Shown one piece after another: positions 33,589 to 43,300 of a stretch of 64,000 bases of DNA (position 1 is the first letter of the stretch; every line of letters begins with the position of its first letter). The stretch covers positions 124,001 to 188,000 of the forward strand of contig NZ_JAUSSR010000008.1 in the NCBI RefSeq assembly GCF_030812475.1. The letters run 5' to 3'. The stretch comes from Pseudomonas lini. Its GTDB lineage: Bacteria; Pseudomonadota; Gammaproteobacteria; Pseudomonadales; Pseudomonadaceae. The translations under genes were made by a program, and so were the position numbers. The notes under the pieces were generated by a model that was given only the letters and a program-made list of their open reading frames with translations, was not told the origin of the DNA and did not search any database.

Positions 33589-35409
33589 GTGATTGTTAGT
33601 CCCTGTAATGCACCAAAATTGTCTGCCAAACGGTTCCGAAGCGCTCTGGTAGCGGGCTCTGCACTGCTCTGCCTGCTCAGCGCCGGCCAGCTTTGGGCAT
33701 TCAACCTGGATGATGTATCGGTCAAGGCAAAAGAGCTGGCCGGGCAAAAATACGAAGCCCCGCGCAGTAACCTGCCGAACGAATTCCGCGAAATGAAATT
33801 CGCGGACTATCAGAAAATTCGTTTCCGCACAGAGAAAGCCGAATGGGCCGATCAGAAAACCCCGTTCAAGCTGTCGTTCTATCATCAGGGCATGCATTTC
33901 GATACTCCGGTTAAAATCAACGAAATCACGGCTAACACCGTCGAAGAGATCAAGTACGACCCTGAACGGTTTGATTTCGGCGACGTAAAGTTCGACCCCA
34001 AAGCCACCGAGCAACTGGGTTATGCCGGATTCCGTGTGCTGTACCCGATCAATAAGGCCGACAAGCAAGACGAGATCATGACCATGCTCGGCGCGAGTTA
34101 CTTCCGCGTTGTCGGCAAGGGTCACACCTATGGCTTGTCCGCCCGCGGCATGGCCATCGACACCGCGTTGCCGTCTGGTGAAGAATTCCCGCGTTTCACC
34201 GAGTTCTGGATTCAACAGCCGAAACCGGGTGACAAGCACCTGGTGATCTTTGCCCTGCTGGATTCGCCGCGTGCCACCGGTGCTTATCGCCTGACCCTGC
34301 GTCCAGGCAGCGATACCGTGGTCGACGTCAAGGCCAGAATGTTCTTGCGTGACAAGGTCACCAAGCTTGGCGTTGCGCCATTGACCAGCATGTTCCTGTT
34401 CGGCGCCAACCAGCCGTCGAAAGTGCTGAACTACCGTCGCGAACTGCATGATTCCAGCGGCCTGTCGATCCATGCCGGCAACGGCGAATGGATCTGGCGT
34501 CCGCTGAACAACCCGAAACACCTGGCTGTCAGCAACTTCTCCATCGAGAACCCGCGCGGTTTCGGCCTGCTGCAACGTGGCCGCGACTTCAGCCACTATG
34601 AAGACCTCGACGACCGCTACGACAAGCGCCCGAGTGCCTGGATCGAACCGAAAGGCGATTGGGGCAAGGGATCTGTAGACCTGGTCGAAATTCCGACCGC
34701 CGACGAAACCAACGACAACATCGTGGCGTTCTGGAGCCCGGAAAAGTTGCCTGAACCTGGCCAGCCGCTCGACGTTGCCTACCGCATGCACTGGACCATC
34801 GACGAAGCCGCGCTTCATGCGCCGGACAGCGCCTGGGTCCAACAGACCCTGCGCTCCACCGGTGACGTGAAACAATCCAACCTGATTCGTCAGGTGGATG
34901 GCAGCGTTGCCTACCTGGTGGACTTCGAAGGCCCGTCGCTGTTGGCATTGCCTGCAGATACGGAAGTTCGCAGCCAGGTCAGCGTCGGCGAGAATGCCGA
35001 GCTGGTCGAGAACAGCGTACGTTACAACCCTGAAACCAAGGGCTGGCGCCTGACCTTGCGCATGAAGATCAAGGACCCGAGCAAGGCCACGGAAATGCGT
35101 GCCGCGCTGGTCAAGAACATCGTGACCGCCGACCTGGCCAAGCCCGTACCTGCCTCCAACTCTTCCGTTGCCAAGGCCGACAAGGTCGCCGCCAGGCAGC
35201 AGGAGAAACTGGATAAGGAAGCCAAGGAAGCCAAGCAAGCTGAAGCCAAACAGGCCGAAGCCAAGCCTGCGGCAGACTCCAAGGATCCGGACAACAAACA
35301 CGCCAAGCAGCCTGCAGCTGCCGACGCGGCCCCAGCCACACCGGAATCGGCGCCGACTGAAGAAGTCCTGACCGAGACCTGGAGCTACCAGTTGCCTGCC
35401 GATGAGTAA
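33589..35409 (+). CDS. opgG: Periplasmic glucan biosynthesis protein G
   Basis: Needed with OpgH for periplasmic beta-glucan (OPG/MDO) synthesis, acting on the nascent chain in the periplasm. The GTG at 33589 gives 606 residues with a signal peptide (FRSALVAGSALLCLLSAGQLWA) ending near residue 38. The main body is the OpgG beta-sandwich domain (YQKIRFRTEKAEW, FYHQGMHF, ELHDSSGLSIHAGNGEWIWRPL). The last about 80 residues are a Lys/Ala/Glu-rich low-complexity tail (KEAKEAKQAEAKQAEAKPAA) typical of Pseudomonas OpgG. A TTG nine codons upstream is a less likely start. It overlaps opgH by 8 bp. Confidence 0.95.
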   Translation: MIVSPCNAPKLSAKRFRSALVAGSALLCLLSAGQLWAFNLDDVSVKAKELAGQKYEAPRSNLPNEFREMKFADYQKIRFRTEKAEWADQKTPFKLSFYHQGMHFDTPVKINEITANTVEEIKYDPERFDFGDVKFDPKATEQLGYAGFRVLYPINKADKQDEIMTMLGASYFRVVGKGHTYGLSARGMAIDTALPSGEEFPRFTEFWIQQPKPGDKHLVIFALLDSPRATGAYRLTLRPGSDTVVDVKARMFLRDKVTKLGVAPLTSMFLFGANQPSKVLNYRRELHDSSGLSIHAGNGEWIWRPLNNPKHLAVSNFSIENPRGFGLLQRGRDFSHYEDLDDRYDKRPSAWIEPKGDWGKGSVDLVEIPTADETNDNIVAFWSPEKLPEPGQPLDVAYRMHWTIDEAALHAPDSAWVQQTLRSTGDVKQSNLIRQVDGSVAYLVDFEGPSLLALPADTEVRSQVSVGENAELVENSVRYNPETKGWRLTLRMKIKDPSKATEMRAALVKNIVTADLAKPVPASNSSVAKADKVAARQQEKLDKEAKEAKQAEAKQAEAKPAADSKDPDNKHAKQPAAADAAPATPESAPTEEVLTETWSYQLPADE

Positions 35410-37972
35410 TTCTCAAGTACAGCCAGAGACGCTTGCGGAGTATCTGGCGCATCTACCGATGACCGACGAGCAGCGCGCGGAACTCGCGGGCTGCCAGTCC
35501 TTCAGCGAATTGCACGAACGCTTGTCGTCTTCGACGTTCGACGCACCGACCGAGGCTGCGCAAGCCTCGGTGGGTCGTCGCCTGACCCTGAACACCGCCG
35601 AAGAACTGGCGGACGCCGAAATGCTGGTGCTCGACGCCAGCGGCCGGGTCTGCCTGCGGGCGACTCCGCCGATTCGTCGGACCAAAGTCGTGCCGGAGCC
35701 ATGGCGTACCAATATTCTGGTGCGCGGCTGGCGCCGCCTGACCGGCCGCACCAACCCGCCGAAGCCACCGAAAGACGAAAACGTGCTGCCGGCGGCTCGC
35801 TGGCGCACCGTCGGTTCGATCCGGCGCTACATTCTGTTGGTACTGATGCTCGGTCAGACCATCGTCGCCGGCTGGTACATGAAAGGCATCATGCCGTACC
35901 AGGGCTGGTCGTTCGTCGACTTGAATGAAGTCCTGCACCAGCCGTTCCTGCAAACCGTCACGCAAGTGCTGCCGTATGCGCTGCAAACCAGCATCCTGAT
36001 ACTGTTCGGGATTCTGTTCTGCTGGGTGTCGGCCGGTTTCTGGACTGCATTGATGGGCTTCCTCGAGTTGCTCACCGGCCATGATAAATACCGGATTTCC
36101 GGGAAAAGCGCCGGTAACGAACCGATTCCGAAGGACGCTCGAACCGCCCTGGTGATGCCGATCTGCAACGAGGACGTGCCGCGGGTGTTCGCCGGTTTGC
36201 GAGCGACCTTCGAGTCGGTCGCAGCAACGGGTAATCTTGATCGCTTCGACTTCTTCGTGCTCAGCGACAGCAACGACGCCGACATTTGTGTGGCCGAGCA
36301 ACAAGCCTGGCTGGATGTCTGCCGCGAAGCCAAGGGCTTTGGCAAGATCTTCTACCGTCGCCGTCGCCGCCGCGTGAAACGTAAAAGCGGCAACCTCGAC
36401 GACTTCTGCCGTCGTTGGGGTGGCGATTACAAATATATGGTCGTGCTCGACGCCGACTCGGTGATGAGCGGCGAATGCCTGACCAGTCTGGTGCGCTTGA
36501 TGGAAGCCACGCCGGACGCCGGGATCATCCAGACCGCGCCGCGGGCGTCGGGCATGGACACGCTGTATGCACGCATGCAGCAGTTCGCGACCCGTGTATA
36601 CGGCCCGCTGTTCACTGCTGGTCTGCACTTCTGGCAGTTGGGCGAATCCCACTATTGGGGCCACAACGCAATCATCCGCATGAAGCCGTTCATCGAGCAC
36701 TGCGCCCTGGCGCCTTTGCCCGGTAAAGGCGCGTTCGCTGGCGCGATTCTGTCCCACGACTTCGTCGAAGCTGCGCTGATGCGCCGTGCCGGCTGGGGCG
36801 TGTGGATTGCCTACGACTTGCCCGGCAGCTATGAAGAACTGCCGCCGAACCTGCTGGATGAACTCAAGCGTGACCGTCGCTGGTGCCACGGCAACCTGAT
36901 GAACTTCCGGCTGTTCCTGGTCAAAGGCATGCACCCGGTACACCGGGCGGTATTCCTCACCGGCGTGATGTCGTACCTGTCGGCGCCGTTGTGGTTCTTC
37001 TTCCTCGTGCTGTCGACGGCGCTGCTGGCGGTCAACACGCTGATGGAGCCACAGTACTTCCTCGAACCCCGTCAGCTTTATCCGCTGTGGCCCCAATGGC
37101 ACCCGGACAAGGCGATCGCGCTGTTCTCGACCACCGTCGTGCTGCTGTTCCTGCCGAAGTTGCTGAGTATCATCTTGATCTGGGCCAAGGGCGCGAAAGA
37201 GTTCGGTGGCAAGTTCAAGGTGACGTTGTCGATGCTGCTGGAGATGTTGTTCTCCATGCTGCTGGCGCCGGTGCGGATGATCTTCCACACCCGTTTCGTG
37301 CTCGCCGCGTTCCTCGGCTGGGCCGCGACCTGGAACTCGCCGCAACGTGACGATGACTCCACACCGTGGAGCGAGGCAGTAAAACGCCATGGTCCGCAAA
37401 CCTTGTTGGGCTTCTTCTGGGCGCTGTTGGTGATCTGGCTGAACCCGAGCTTCCTCTGGTGGCTGGTGCCGATCGTCGGTTCGTTGATGCTGTCGATCCC
37501 GGTGTCGGTGATCTCCAGTCGTGTCGGCCTGGGCCTCAAGTCCCGTGACGAAAGCCTGTTCCTGATCCCCGAGGAATACAATCCGCCACAGGCGCTGCTG
37601 GCAACCGACCAGTACACCCATGAAAACCGCTGGCATGCGCTGAACGACGGCTTCGTCCGGGCTGTGGTCGATCCACAGCAGAACGCCCTGGCGTGCTCGT
37701 TGGCGACTTCGCGCCACCTTCAGGCCGAGCCGATCGAATGGCTGCGGATCGAGCGGGTTCGCCACGCAATGAAAGTGGGGCCGGACGGGCTGACCAATAA
37801 AGAGCGTGTGGAGTTGCTCAGTGATCCGGTGGCCCTGGGTCGCTTGCATGAGCAGATATGGGACGAAAGTCACCCGGAATGGCTGCAAGCATGGCGCAAA
37901 TCGGTGAAGGCCGATCCCCATGCGCCGCTGTTGCCACTCAAGCCGCTGAGCGTGCAGCCTCAGTTGGCGTGA
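35402..37972 (+). CDS. opgH: Glucosyltransferase of osmoregulated periplasmic glucans
   Basis: An inner-membrane GT2 glucosyltransferase that builds the beta-1,2 glucan backbone from UDP-glucose. The 856-residue protein has an N-terminal soluble region, two membrane segments near 140-215, the catalytic domain with PICNEDVPRVFAGL, VLDADSVMSG (DxD-type) and the RRWCHGNL (RxxRW-like) motif near 495, then several C-terminal membrane helices (LTGVMSYLSAPLWFFFLVL and others). It overlaps opgG by 8 bp and is followed directly by a strong terminator. Confidence 0.96.
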   Translation: MSNSQVQPETLAEYLAHLPMTDEQRAELAGCQSFSELHERLSSSTFDAPTEAAQASVGRRLTLNTAEELADAEMLVLDASGRVCLRATPPIRRTKVVPEPWRTNILVRGWRRLTGRTNPPKPPKDENVLPAARWRTVGSIRRYILLVLMLGQTIVAGWYMKGIMPYQGWSFVDLNEVLHQPFLQTVTQVLPYALQTSILILFGILFCWVSAGFWTALMGFLELLTGHDKYRISGKSAGNEPIPKDARTALVMPICNEDVPRVFAGLRATFESVAATGNLDRFDFFVLSDSNDADICVAEQQAWLDVCREAKGFGKIFYRRRRRRVKRKSGNLDDFCRRWGGDYKYMVVLDADSVMSGECLTSLVRLMEATPDAGIIQTAPRASGMDTLYARMQQFATRVYGPLFTAGLHFWQLGESHYWGHNAIIRMKPFIEHCALAPLPGKGAFAGAILSHDFVEAALMRRAGWGVWIAYDLPGSYEELPPNLLDELKRDRRWCHGNLMNFRLFLVKGMHPVHRAVFLTGVMSYLSAPLWFFFLVLSTALLAVNTLMEPQYFLEPRQLYPLWPQWHPDKAIALFSTTVVLLFLPKLLSIILIWAKGAKEFGGKFKVTLSMLLEMLFSMLLAPVRMIFHTRFVLAAFLGWAATWNSPQRDDDSTPWSEAVKRHGPQTLLGFFWALLVIWLNPSFLWWLVPIVGSLMLSIPVSVISSRVGLGLKSRDESLFLIPEEYNPPQALLATDQYTHENRWHALNDGFVRAVVDPQQNALACSLATSRHLQAEPIEWLRIERVRHAMKVGPDGLTNKERVELLSDPVALGRLHEQIWDESHPEWLQAWRKSVKADPHAPLLPLKPLSVQPQLA

Positions 37973-37974
37973 TC

Positions 37975-38003
37975 AAAAATCCCGCGAAAGCGGGGTTTTT
38001 TTT
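37975..38003 (+). terminator. Rho-independent terminator of opgGH
   Basis: Stem AATCCCGC-GAAA-GCGGGGTT followed by a run of eight T. The group II intron fragment starts at the next base, which is where group IIC introns characteristically insert. Confidence 0.95.
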
Positions 38004-38168
38004 GTGCGCCAGGGATGGCGCGTTGCGCGCAAGCGCAACCAGCTTGGCTGTGGTGGCCTCGCTGGTGACTTGGAGGTGCAAGTCCTCTACACACCCGGCA
38101 AGGGGAAGTGTTAGCCGGAGGCAAGGGTGTCGCGGGTGACTGCGAATCTGAAGGAAGCCCGAGGCAAA
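38004..38168 (+). mobile_element. 5' fragment of a group II intron (domain I only)
   Basis: Starts with the canonical GTGCG directly after the terminator T-run. Two consecutive perfect hairpins follow: GCGCCA-GGGA-TGGCGC (38006-38021) and GTTGCG-CGCAAG-CGCAAC (38022-38039). The text after this (GAGGTGCAAGTCCTCTACAC, CACCCGGCAAGGGGAAGTG, GGTGACTGCGAATCTGAAGG, AGCCCGAGGCAAAA) I recognise as domain I sequence of bacterial group II introns. It stops abruptly at about 38168, where ABC transporter coding sequence begins; no maturase or domains V/VI are present. It is a dead remnant left by a deletion. Recognition is from memory of intron sequences, not a search. Confidence 0.78.
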
Positions 38169-39181
38169 ATGCTGGTCGGCGTCACGGCTTTGGTTGCAAT
38201 CAACACGGCGCAGGCCGGTGCCATCGATGACGCGGTCAAGCGCGGCACGCTGAAAGTCGGGATGGACCCGACTTACATGCCGTTCGAAATGACCAACAAG
38301 CGCGGCGAAATCATCGGTTTCGAAGTCGACATCCTCAAAGCCATGACCAAGGCCATGGCGTCAAGCTGGAGCTGGTGTCCACCGGCTACGATGGCATCAT
38401 CCCGGCCCTGATGACCGACAAGTTCGACATGATCGGCAGCGGCATGACCCTGACCCAGGAACGCAACCTGCGCCTGAACTTCAGCGACCCCTTCATCGTG
38501 GTCGGCCAGACGCTGCTGATCCGCAAGGAGCTTGAAGGCACCATCAAGTCCTATAAAGACCTGAACACCGCCGACTACCGCATCACCTCCAAGCTCGGCA
38601 CTACCGGTGAAATGGTCGCCAAAAAGCTGATCTCCAAAGCCAAATACCACGGCTACGACAACGAGCAGGAAGCCGTGCTTGACGTGGTCAACGGCAAGGC
38701 CGACGCGTTCATCTACGACGCGCCATACAACGTTGTAGCGGTGAACAAGGTCGGTGCCGGCAAGCTGGTGTTCCTCGACAAGCCGTTCACCTACGAGCCG
38801 CTGGCCTTTGGTTTGAAGAAGGGTGACTACGTGGCGGAGATCATCCGTTCCGGTGTGCAGTCGATCGCCCGAGGCCAGAATGAAGCGGCGCGCTCTCTGG
38901 GTTTGAGTGCCGGTCAATCGATGCGACATGTCGTGCTGCCTCAAGCATTGAAGCGCGTACTGCCGCCCTTGGCCGGGCAGTTCATCAGCCTGGTGAAAGA
39001 CACCTCATTGGTGTCGGTGATCGCGATTACTGAATTGCTTAAAAGCGGCCGCGAAGTCATCACCACCTCGTTCTCGCCGTTCGAGATCCTGTTCTGCGTG
39101 GCCGGTCTTTATCTGTTGATCAACCTGCCGCTGTCGAAAATCGCCAACCGGCTTGAACGGAGGCTCGCGCAAAGTGATTGA
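38169..39181 (+). pseudogene. Degraded amino-acid ABC transporter: binding protein fused to permease C-terminus
   Basis: Three lesions are visible. First, the 5' end: the signal peptide begins at MLVGVTALVAINTAQAG, joined straight to the intron fragment, so the native start is lost. Second, near 38356 the reading frame breaks: ATG-GCG-TCA stands where ATG-GGC-GTC-AAG-CTG is expected, one G missing, after FEVDILKAMTKAM; the other frame resumes with VKLELVSTGYDGIIPALM. Third, near 38830 the binding protein (ending LAFGLKKGDY) passes in frame into the second half of a His/Glu-type permease (VAEIIRSGVQSIARGQNEAA), losing the binding protein's tail and the permease's first membrane helices. The permease end is intact to TGA 39181. 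A third-gene ATPase follows. The conserved Pseudomonas order opgG-opgH-SBP-permease-ATPase supports this reading. Confidence 0.9.
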
Positions 39182-39908
39182 AGTTCGCGATCTGGTAAAA
39201 GTCTTCGACACCCGCGGCCAGGTGGTTCTGGCTGTGGATAACGTCACGACGCACGTGAAACGGGGTGAGGTGCTGGTGGTGATCGGCCCGTCCGGCTCCG
39301 GCAAGTCGACCTTCCTGCGGTGCCTCAACGGTCTGGAAGAATTCGATTCGGGTTCCGTGAGTATCGACGGCCTGCAACTGGCCGATCCTAAAACCGACGT
39401 CAACGCCTATCGCCGTGAAGTCGGCATGGTGTTCCAGCATTTCAACCTGTTCCCACACATGACCGTGCTGGAAAACCTCTGCCTGGCGCAGAAAGTTGTG
39501 CGCAAACGCGGTAAGAAAGAGCGCGAGGCCAAGGCGTTGGCGTTGCTGGAAAAGGTTGGAATCGCACAGAAGGCCAATGAATTTCCATCGCGCTTGTCCG
39601 GCGGACAGCAGCAACGTGTGGCGATTGCCCGCGCGCTGGCGATGGAACCGAAGGTCATGCTGTTCGATGAACCGACCTCGGCGCTCGATCCGGAAATGGT
39701 CGGCGAGGTGCTAGACGTGATGAAGACCCTGGCCGTGGAAGGCATGACCATGGTCTGCGTGACCCATGAAATGGGCTTTGCCCGGGAAGTGGTGGATCGG
39801 ATGTTGTTCTTTGATCACGGCAGATTGTTGGAAGATGCTTCGCCGGACGAGTTCTTTGCATCGCCCAAGGATCTGAGGGCTCAGGCGTTTTTAAGGCAGG
39901 TGCTGTAA
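39174..39908 (+). CDS. Polar amino-acid ABC transporter ATP-binding protein
   Basis: A 244-residue ATPase of the GlnQ/HisP type. It starts at GTG 39174, overlapping the permease stop by 8 bp, with CGGAGG upstream; it can be extended upstream in frame to 39153 but this is less likely. Walker A IGPSGSGKSTFLRCLN near 33, Q-loop QHFNLFPHMTV, signature LSGGQQQRVAIARAL near 137, Walker B VMLFDEPTSALDPEM and the His loop VTHEMGFAREV are all intact. Because its binding protein and permease partners are broken, it is likely an orphan now, unless it pairs with another system. Confidence 0.93.
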   Translation: MIEVRDLVKVFDTRGQVVLAVDNVTTHVKRGEVLVVIGPSGSGKSTFLRCLNGLEEFDSGSVSIDGLQLADPKTDVNAYRREVGMVFQHFNLFPHMTVLENLCLAQKVVRKRGKKEREAKALALLEKVGIAQKANEFPSRLSGGQQQRVAIARALAMEPKVMLFDEPTSALDPEMVGEVLDVMKTLAVEGMTMVCVTHEMGFAREVVDRMLFFDHGRLLEDASPDEFFASPKDLRAQAFLRQVL

Positions 39909-39951
39909 GGTTCCTGGCGAATAAGGCCGTGAAGATCACAGTCTGCGGTTG

Positions 39952-39979
39952 CTGAAAACTTCATCCGCACAGTTTTCAG
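39952..39979. terminator. Inverted repeat downstream of the ABC ATPase gene
   Basis: CTGAAAACT and AGTTTTCAG form a 9-bp perfect stem around a 10-base loop, 43 nt after the stop codon. There is no long T-run, so its role as terminator is only possible. Confidence 0.4.
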
Positions 39980-40028
39980 CGGGATTTCCAAAGGTGCTAC
40001 GTACACGGGCCGCTCGTATTTCGACTCC

Positions 40029-40060
40029 CCATGACGGCATGCCTCATGCAGCCGTCATGG
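40029..40060. repeat. 10-bp perfect inverted repeat downstream of the PI-PLC/FN3 gene
   Basis: CCATGACGGC and GCCGTCATGG flank a 12-base loop. It lies between the converging ABC ATPase gene and the PI-PLC/FN3 gene, 58 bp beyond the TGA that ends the readthrough frame. No T-run follows. Confidence 0.5.
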
Positions 40061-40117
40061 TGGACCGCTTTCATCCAAGCCCGCGAAGTTGGCCTTGCTG
40101 GCCGCCTGTACCTTCGA

Positions 40118-40306
40118 TCAACCTCTGATAGAGGCTGGGTCGGAGTATTTCCCATCGCGTATCGCGCGCACCTCGAAGAGATACGTAGTACCCGCTGCCA
40201 AATCATTGAACATGAAATTAAGTTCCGATATCTCCCGGATGACGCGTCCATCCCGAGATAGCCCAAGGCAATCGGCTGCAACGCTGAAGCGATGTACTTG
40301 CGACGC
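40118..40306 (-). pseudogene. In-frame continuation of the FN3 protein after a TAG stop
   Basis: Directly after the TAG at 40307-40309 the same minus-strand frame stays open for 62 codons, to a TGA at 40118-40120. Its translation includes RFSVAADCLGLSRDGRVI, LNFMFNDLAAGTTYLFEVRA and IRDGKYSDPAS. The pattern 'L-A-A-G-T-T-Y-x-F-x-V-R-A' matches the end of the preceding FN3 modules. So the gene appears to have had a tenth, divergent FN3 module cut off by a nonsense mutation such as CAG to TAG. Confidence 0.7.
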
Positions 40307-43300
40307 CTACGGGCTCGTGGCTGGGTCTGAGTCGGTATAGTACCCGTCAACATCCTGTGCCCGCACCACGATTGACCACGGAGTAACCACGTCTTCGGTC
40401 ATAAAGGCTAGCGTGCCCGAGTGGTGATTGACCTTGCCCACCGGATCGCCGTTTCGCCGAATCTCATAGAAGAAATCTTTATTGCTCGTCGAACCGTCCC
40501 ACATTATGTAGGTGCGGCCCATCAGGTCCGTGGCCTTGACGTTGGTTGGCTTGGAAGGGCCGCTTGTGTCTATTGTTTTGACTGGCAGTGTATCGGAGTC
40601 GGCATAGTTCCCCGCAGCGTCCAGCGCGCGCACTTTGAAATAATAGGAGGTAGCACTGGTTAAGCCACTGACCGTGTAACGAGTGTTGTTAATTGTGGTG
40701 ATCGGATCGTTGTTGCGGAAAATTACATAGCCCGTGACCGCGACGTTATCACTGGATGCTGCCCACTCCAGCGTGACGGAGTTACCGGTGATGCCGGTGG
40801 GTCGCAAGTTTAATGGCTTGGAAGGGGCGGTTGCGTCTGGTGTGGTGACAGGCAGTTCATCGGAATCGGCAAAGTTACCCGCAGCATCCATCGCGCGCAC
40901 CTTGAAAAAATAGGAAGTACCGTCGGTCAAGCCATGGGCGAGGTACAACGTGATGTCGGTCATGTCGATCGGATCGTTATTGCGGAAGATTCGATAGCCC
41001 GTGACCGCGACGTTATCACTGGATGCATTCCACTCCAGGACGGCGTAGTCGCTTGCGAGGCCGACGGTTCGGAGGTTGGTTGGCTTGGAAGGGCCGGTTG
41101 TGTCTTGTGTTTGGACTGTCAGCGGATCGGAATCTGCAAAATTTCCGGCAGCATCCAGGGCGCGCACCTTGAAGGTATAGGTTGTACCTTGGGCCAAGCC
41201 GGTGGCTGTATAGCGGATACTGCCAACGGTGTCGATCACCTCATCGTTTCGGAGGATCTGATACCCGGTCACCCCGACGTTATCAATTGACCCTACCCAC
41301 GACAGGGTGACGGAATTGTCGGTGACCGCCGTGGCTACCAGGTGGGCTGGCTTGGATGGGGCGGTTTCGTCTGGTGTGGTGACGTGCAGTTCATCGGAAT
41401 CGGCAAAGTTACCCTCAGCATCCAGCGCGCGCACCTTGAAAATATAGGAGGTAGCACTGGTTAAGCCACTGACCGTGTAACGGGTGTCGTTGATTGTGGT
41501 GATCGGATCGTTGTTGCGGAAAATCTGATAGCCCGTGACCTCGACGTTATCACTTGATGCTGTCCACTCCAGCGTGACGGAGTTGTCGGTGATGGTGGTG
41601 AGTCGGAGGTTGGTTGGCTTGGAAGGGGCGTTATGCACTGTCTCGGAATCGGCAAAGTTTCCAGCAATATCCCGTGCCCGCACCCCGATTGACCACGGAG
41701 TAATCACGTCTTCAGTCATAAAGCTTAGCGTGCCCGAGTAGTGATTGACCTTGCCCACCGGTTCGCCGTTTCGCCAAATCTCATAGAAGAGACCGTCATT
41801 GCTCGTCGAACCGTCCCATACTATGTAGGTTTTGCCACCATAGTCCGTAGCCTTGAGGTTGGTTGGTCTGGAAGGTAGTGGCATGCCAATCCTGAACCTT
41901 AACTCGTCGGAGTCGGTAAAGTTTCCACTCGTATCCAGAGCGCGCACCTTATAAGTGTAGGTACCGTCGAGGACGGTTTCGCTGAAAACGTTACTGTCAA
42001 CCGTTCCAATCGGTGTCGAGTTGCGGATGATCTGGTAGCCGGCGACGGCAACGTTATCACTGGACGGATCCCACTTCAGAGTGACGGTATTATCATACGT
42101 CGCAGTGGCTTCAAGATTGGCAGGTTTGGTGGGTGGTATCAGGTCGCCGATCGCTGACAGCGGATCAGAGTCAGAATAGTTGCCGCTGGTATCCACAGCG
42201 CGAACTACGTAGGTAACCCCAGAAGTTTCATTGATTTGAAAGAGTTCATCAGTGGTTGTACCTATTGGGTTGGTTTCGTGGTTGCGATAAATCTTGTAGT
42301 GTCTGACGGCGACGTTATCAGTCGACTTTTCCCACGAAAGGAACGATATCGTGGGATTAGTAAAATCATAGGTCTTGATGCGCAGGTGATAGGGTCTGCT
42401 GGGGCTTGTGACGTCTGGAATTGCCAGGGTAGCTTCAGCAACAGCACCGATTCCATCGGTGAAGTTGGCGATAACCTGGAAGTGATACGTTCTTCCGTCA
42501 GCTAATCCTGTGATCGAATATTCTCTGGGGTGGGAAGGGACGGTAGCAAGATAGGTTCCGTTCTGGAAAATATTGTAGTCGCGAAGGCGTCCAGTTTCTG
42601 ATGGGCTCTCCCATTTCAATTGAGCGTCATGTTTGCCTATCAGGTTGACGGTAAAGCCCGAGGCGACAGTTAACGCGGCTTTATTTGCCCTGTCTCGCGT
42701 GGCATTTATGCATCTGTCGACTACGCCAGTTCCAGCGAAAAAGTCGAGGTAAATCATATTGCCCCTGGTGGGCTGGCGATAGCTACTCGATCCCACGCGG
42801 CTAAAAAAACGCTCCCAATGAATCGCTGAAGAGTTAAATCGTATAGGGCCCAAAATATCGTAGCCGCATGCAAACACTGACCAAAGTCCGGTTGGCTGCG
42901 TTTTGCCCCAGATGTCGTCCATGTGCATGGCAACGGAGTGTTCGTCATTTAAATCCTGTTTATTCCATGTTTGGCTAACAGTTGTCCAGCAAACTGGATT
43001 TGGAAGGCTCCAGGCGACAATGACATTCTTGCCAGGGTATCGTTTTCGGATCTGTTTGATCGTCAGGTCACGCGCGTCGGCGGGAATGCAGTGATCACGG
43101 AGTACAAATAACAACTGTTCTAAGGCGGCCAGTTGAACTGTCTGGTCTTGATCAACTTTCTGAAAATCTAAGATCACTATCTCCCCGGGATTTTGTGCTG
43201 CGAACTCCTTGACTGCATTGATGCAATGGTATAATCGACGGCTTGCGTGAAAGCCGCTGTGTTCAAACCTGTAACCGTGGTCCGCCCAAACCATGCGCAG

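Noticed and set aside
35453..37921. An 822-codon antisense open frame in opgH
   Set aside because: Same effect of GC-rich codon usage; low-complexity His/Gln/Arg-rich translation without domain features.
38127..38168. GTG start within the intron fragment giving a longer binding protein
   Set aside because: The residues before MLVGVTAL come from intron RNA sequence, would disrupt the signal peptide, and the frame breaks downstream anyway.
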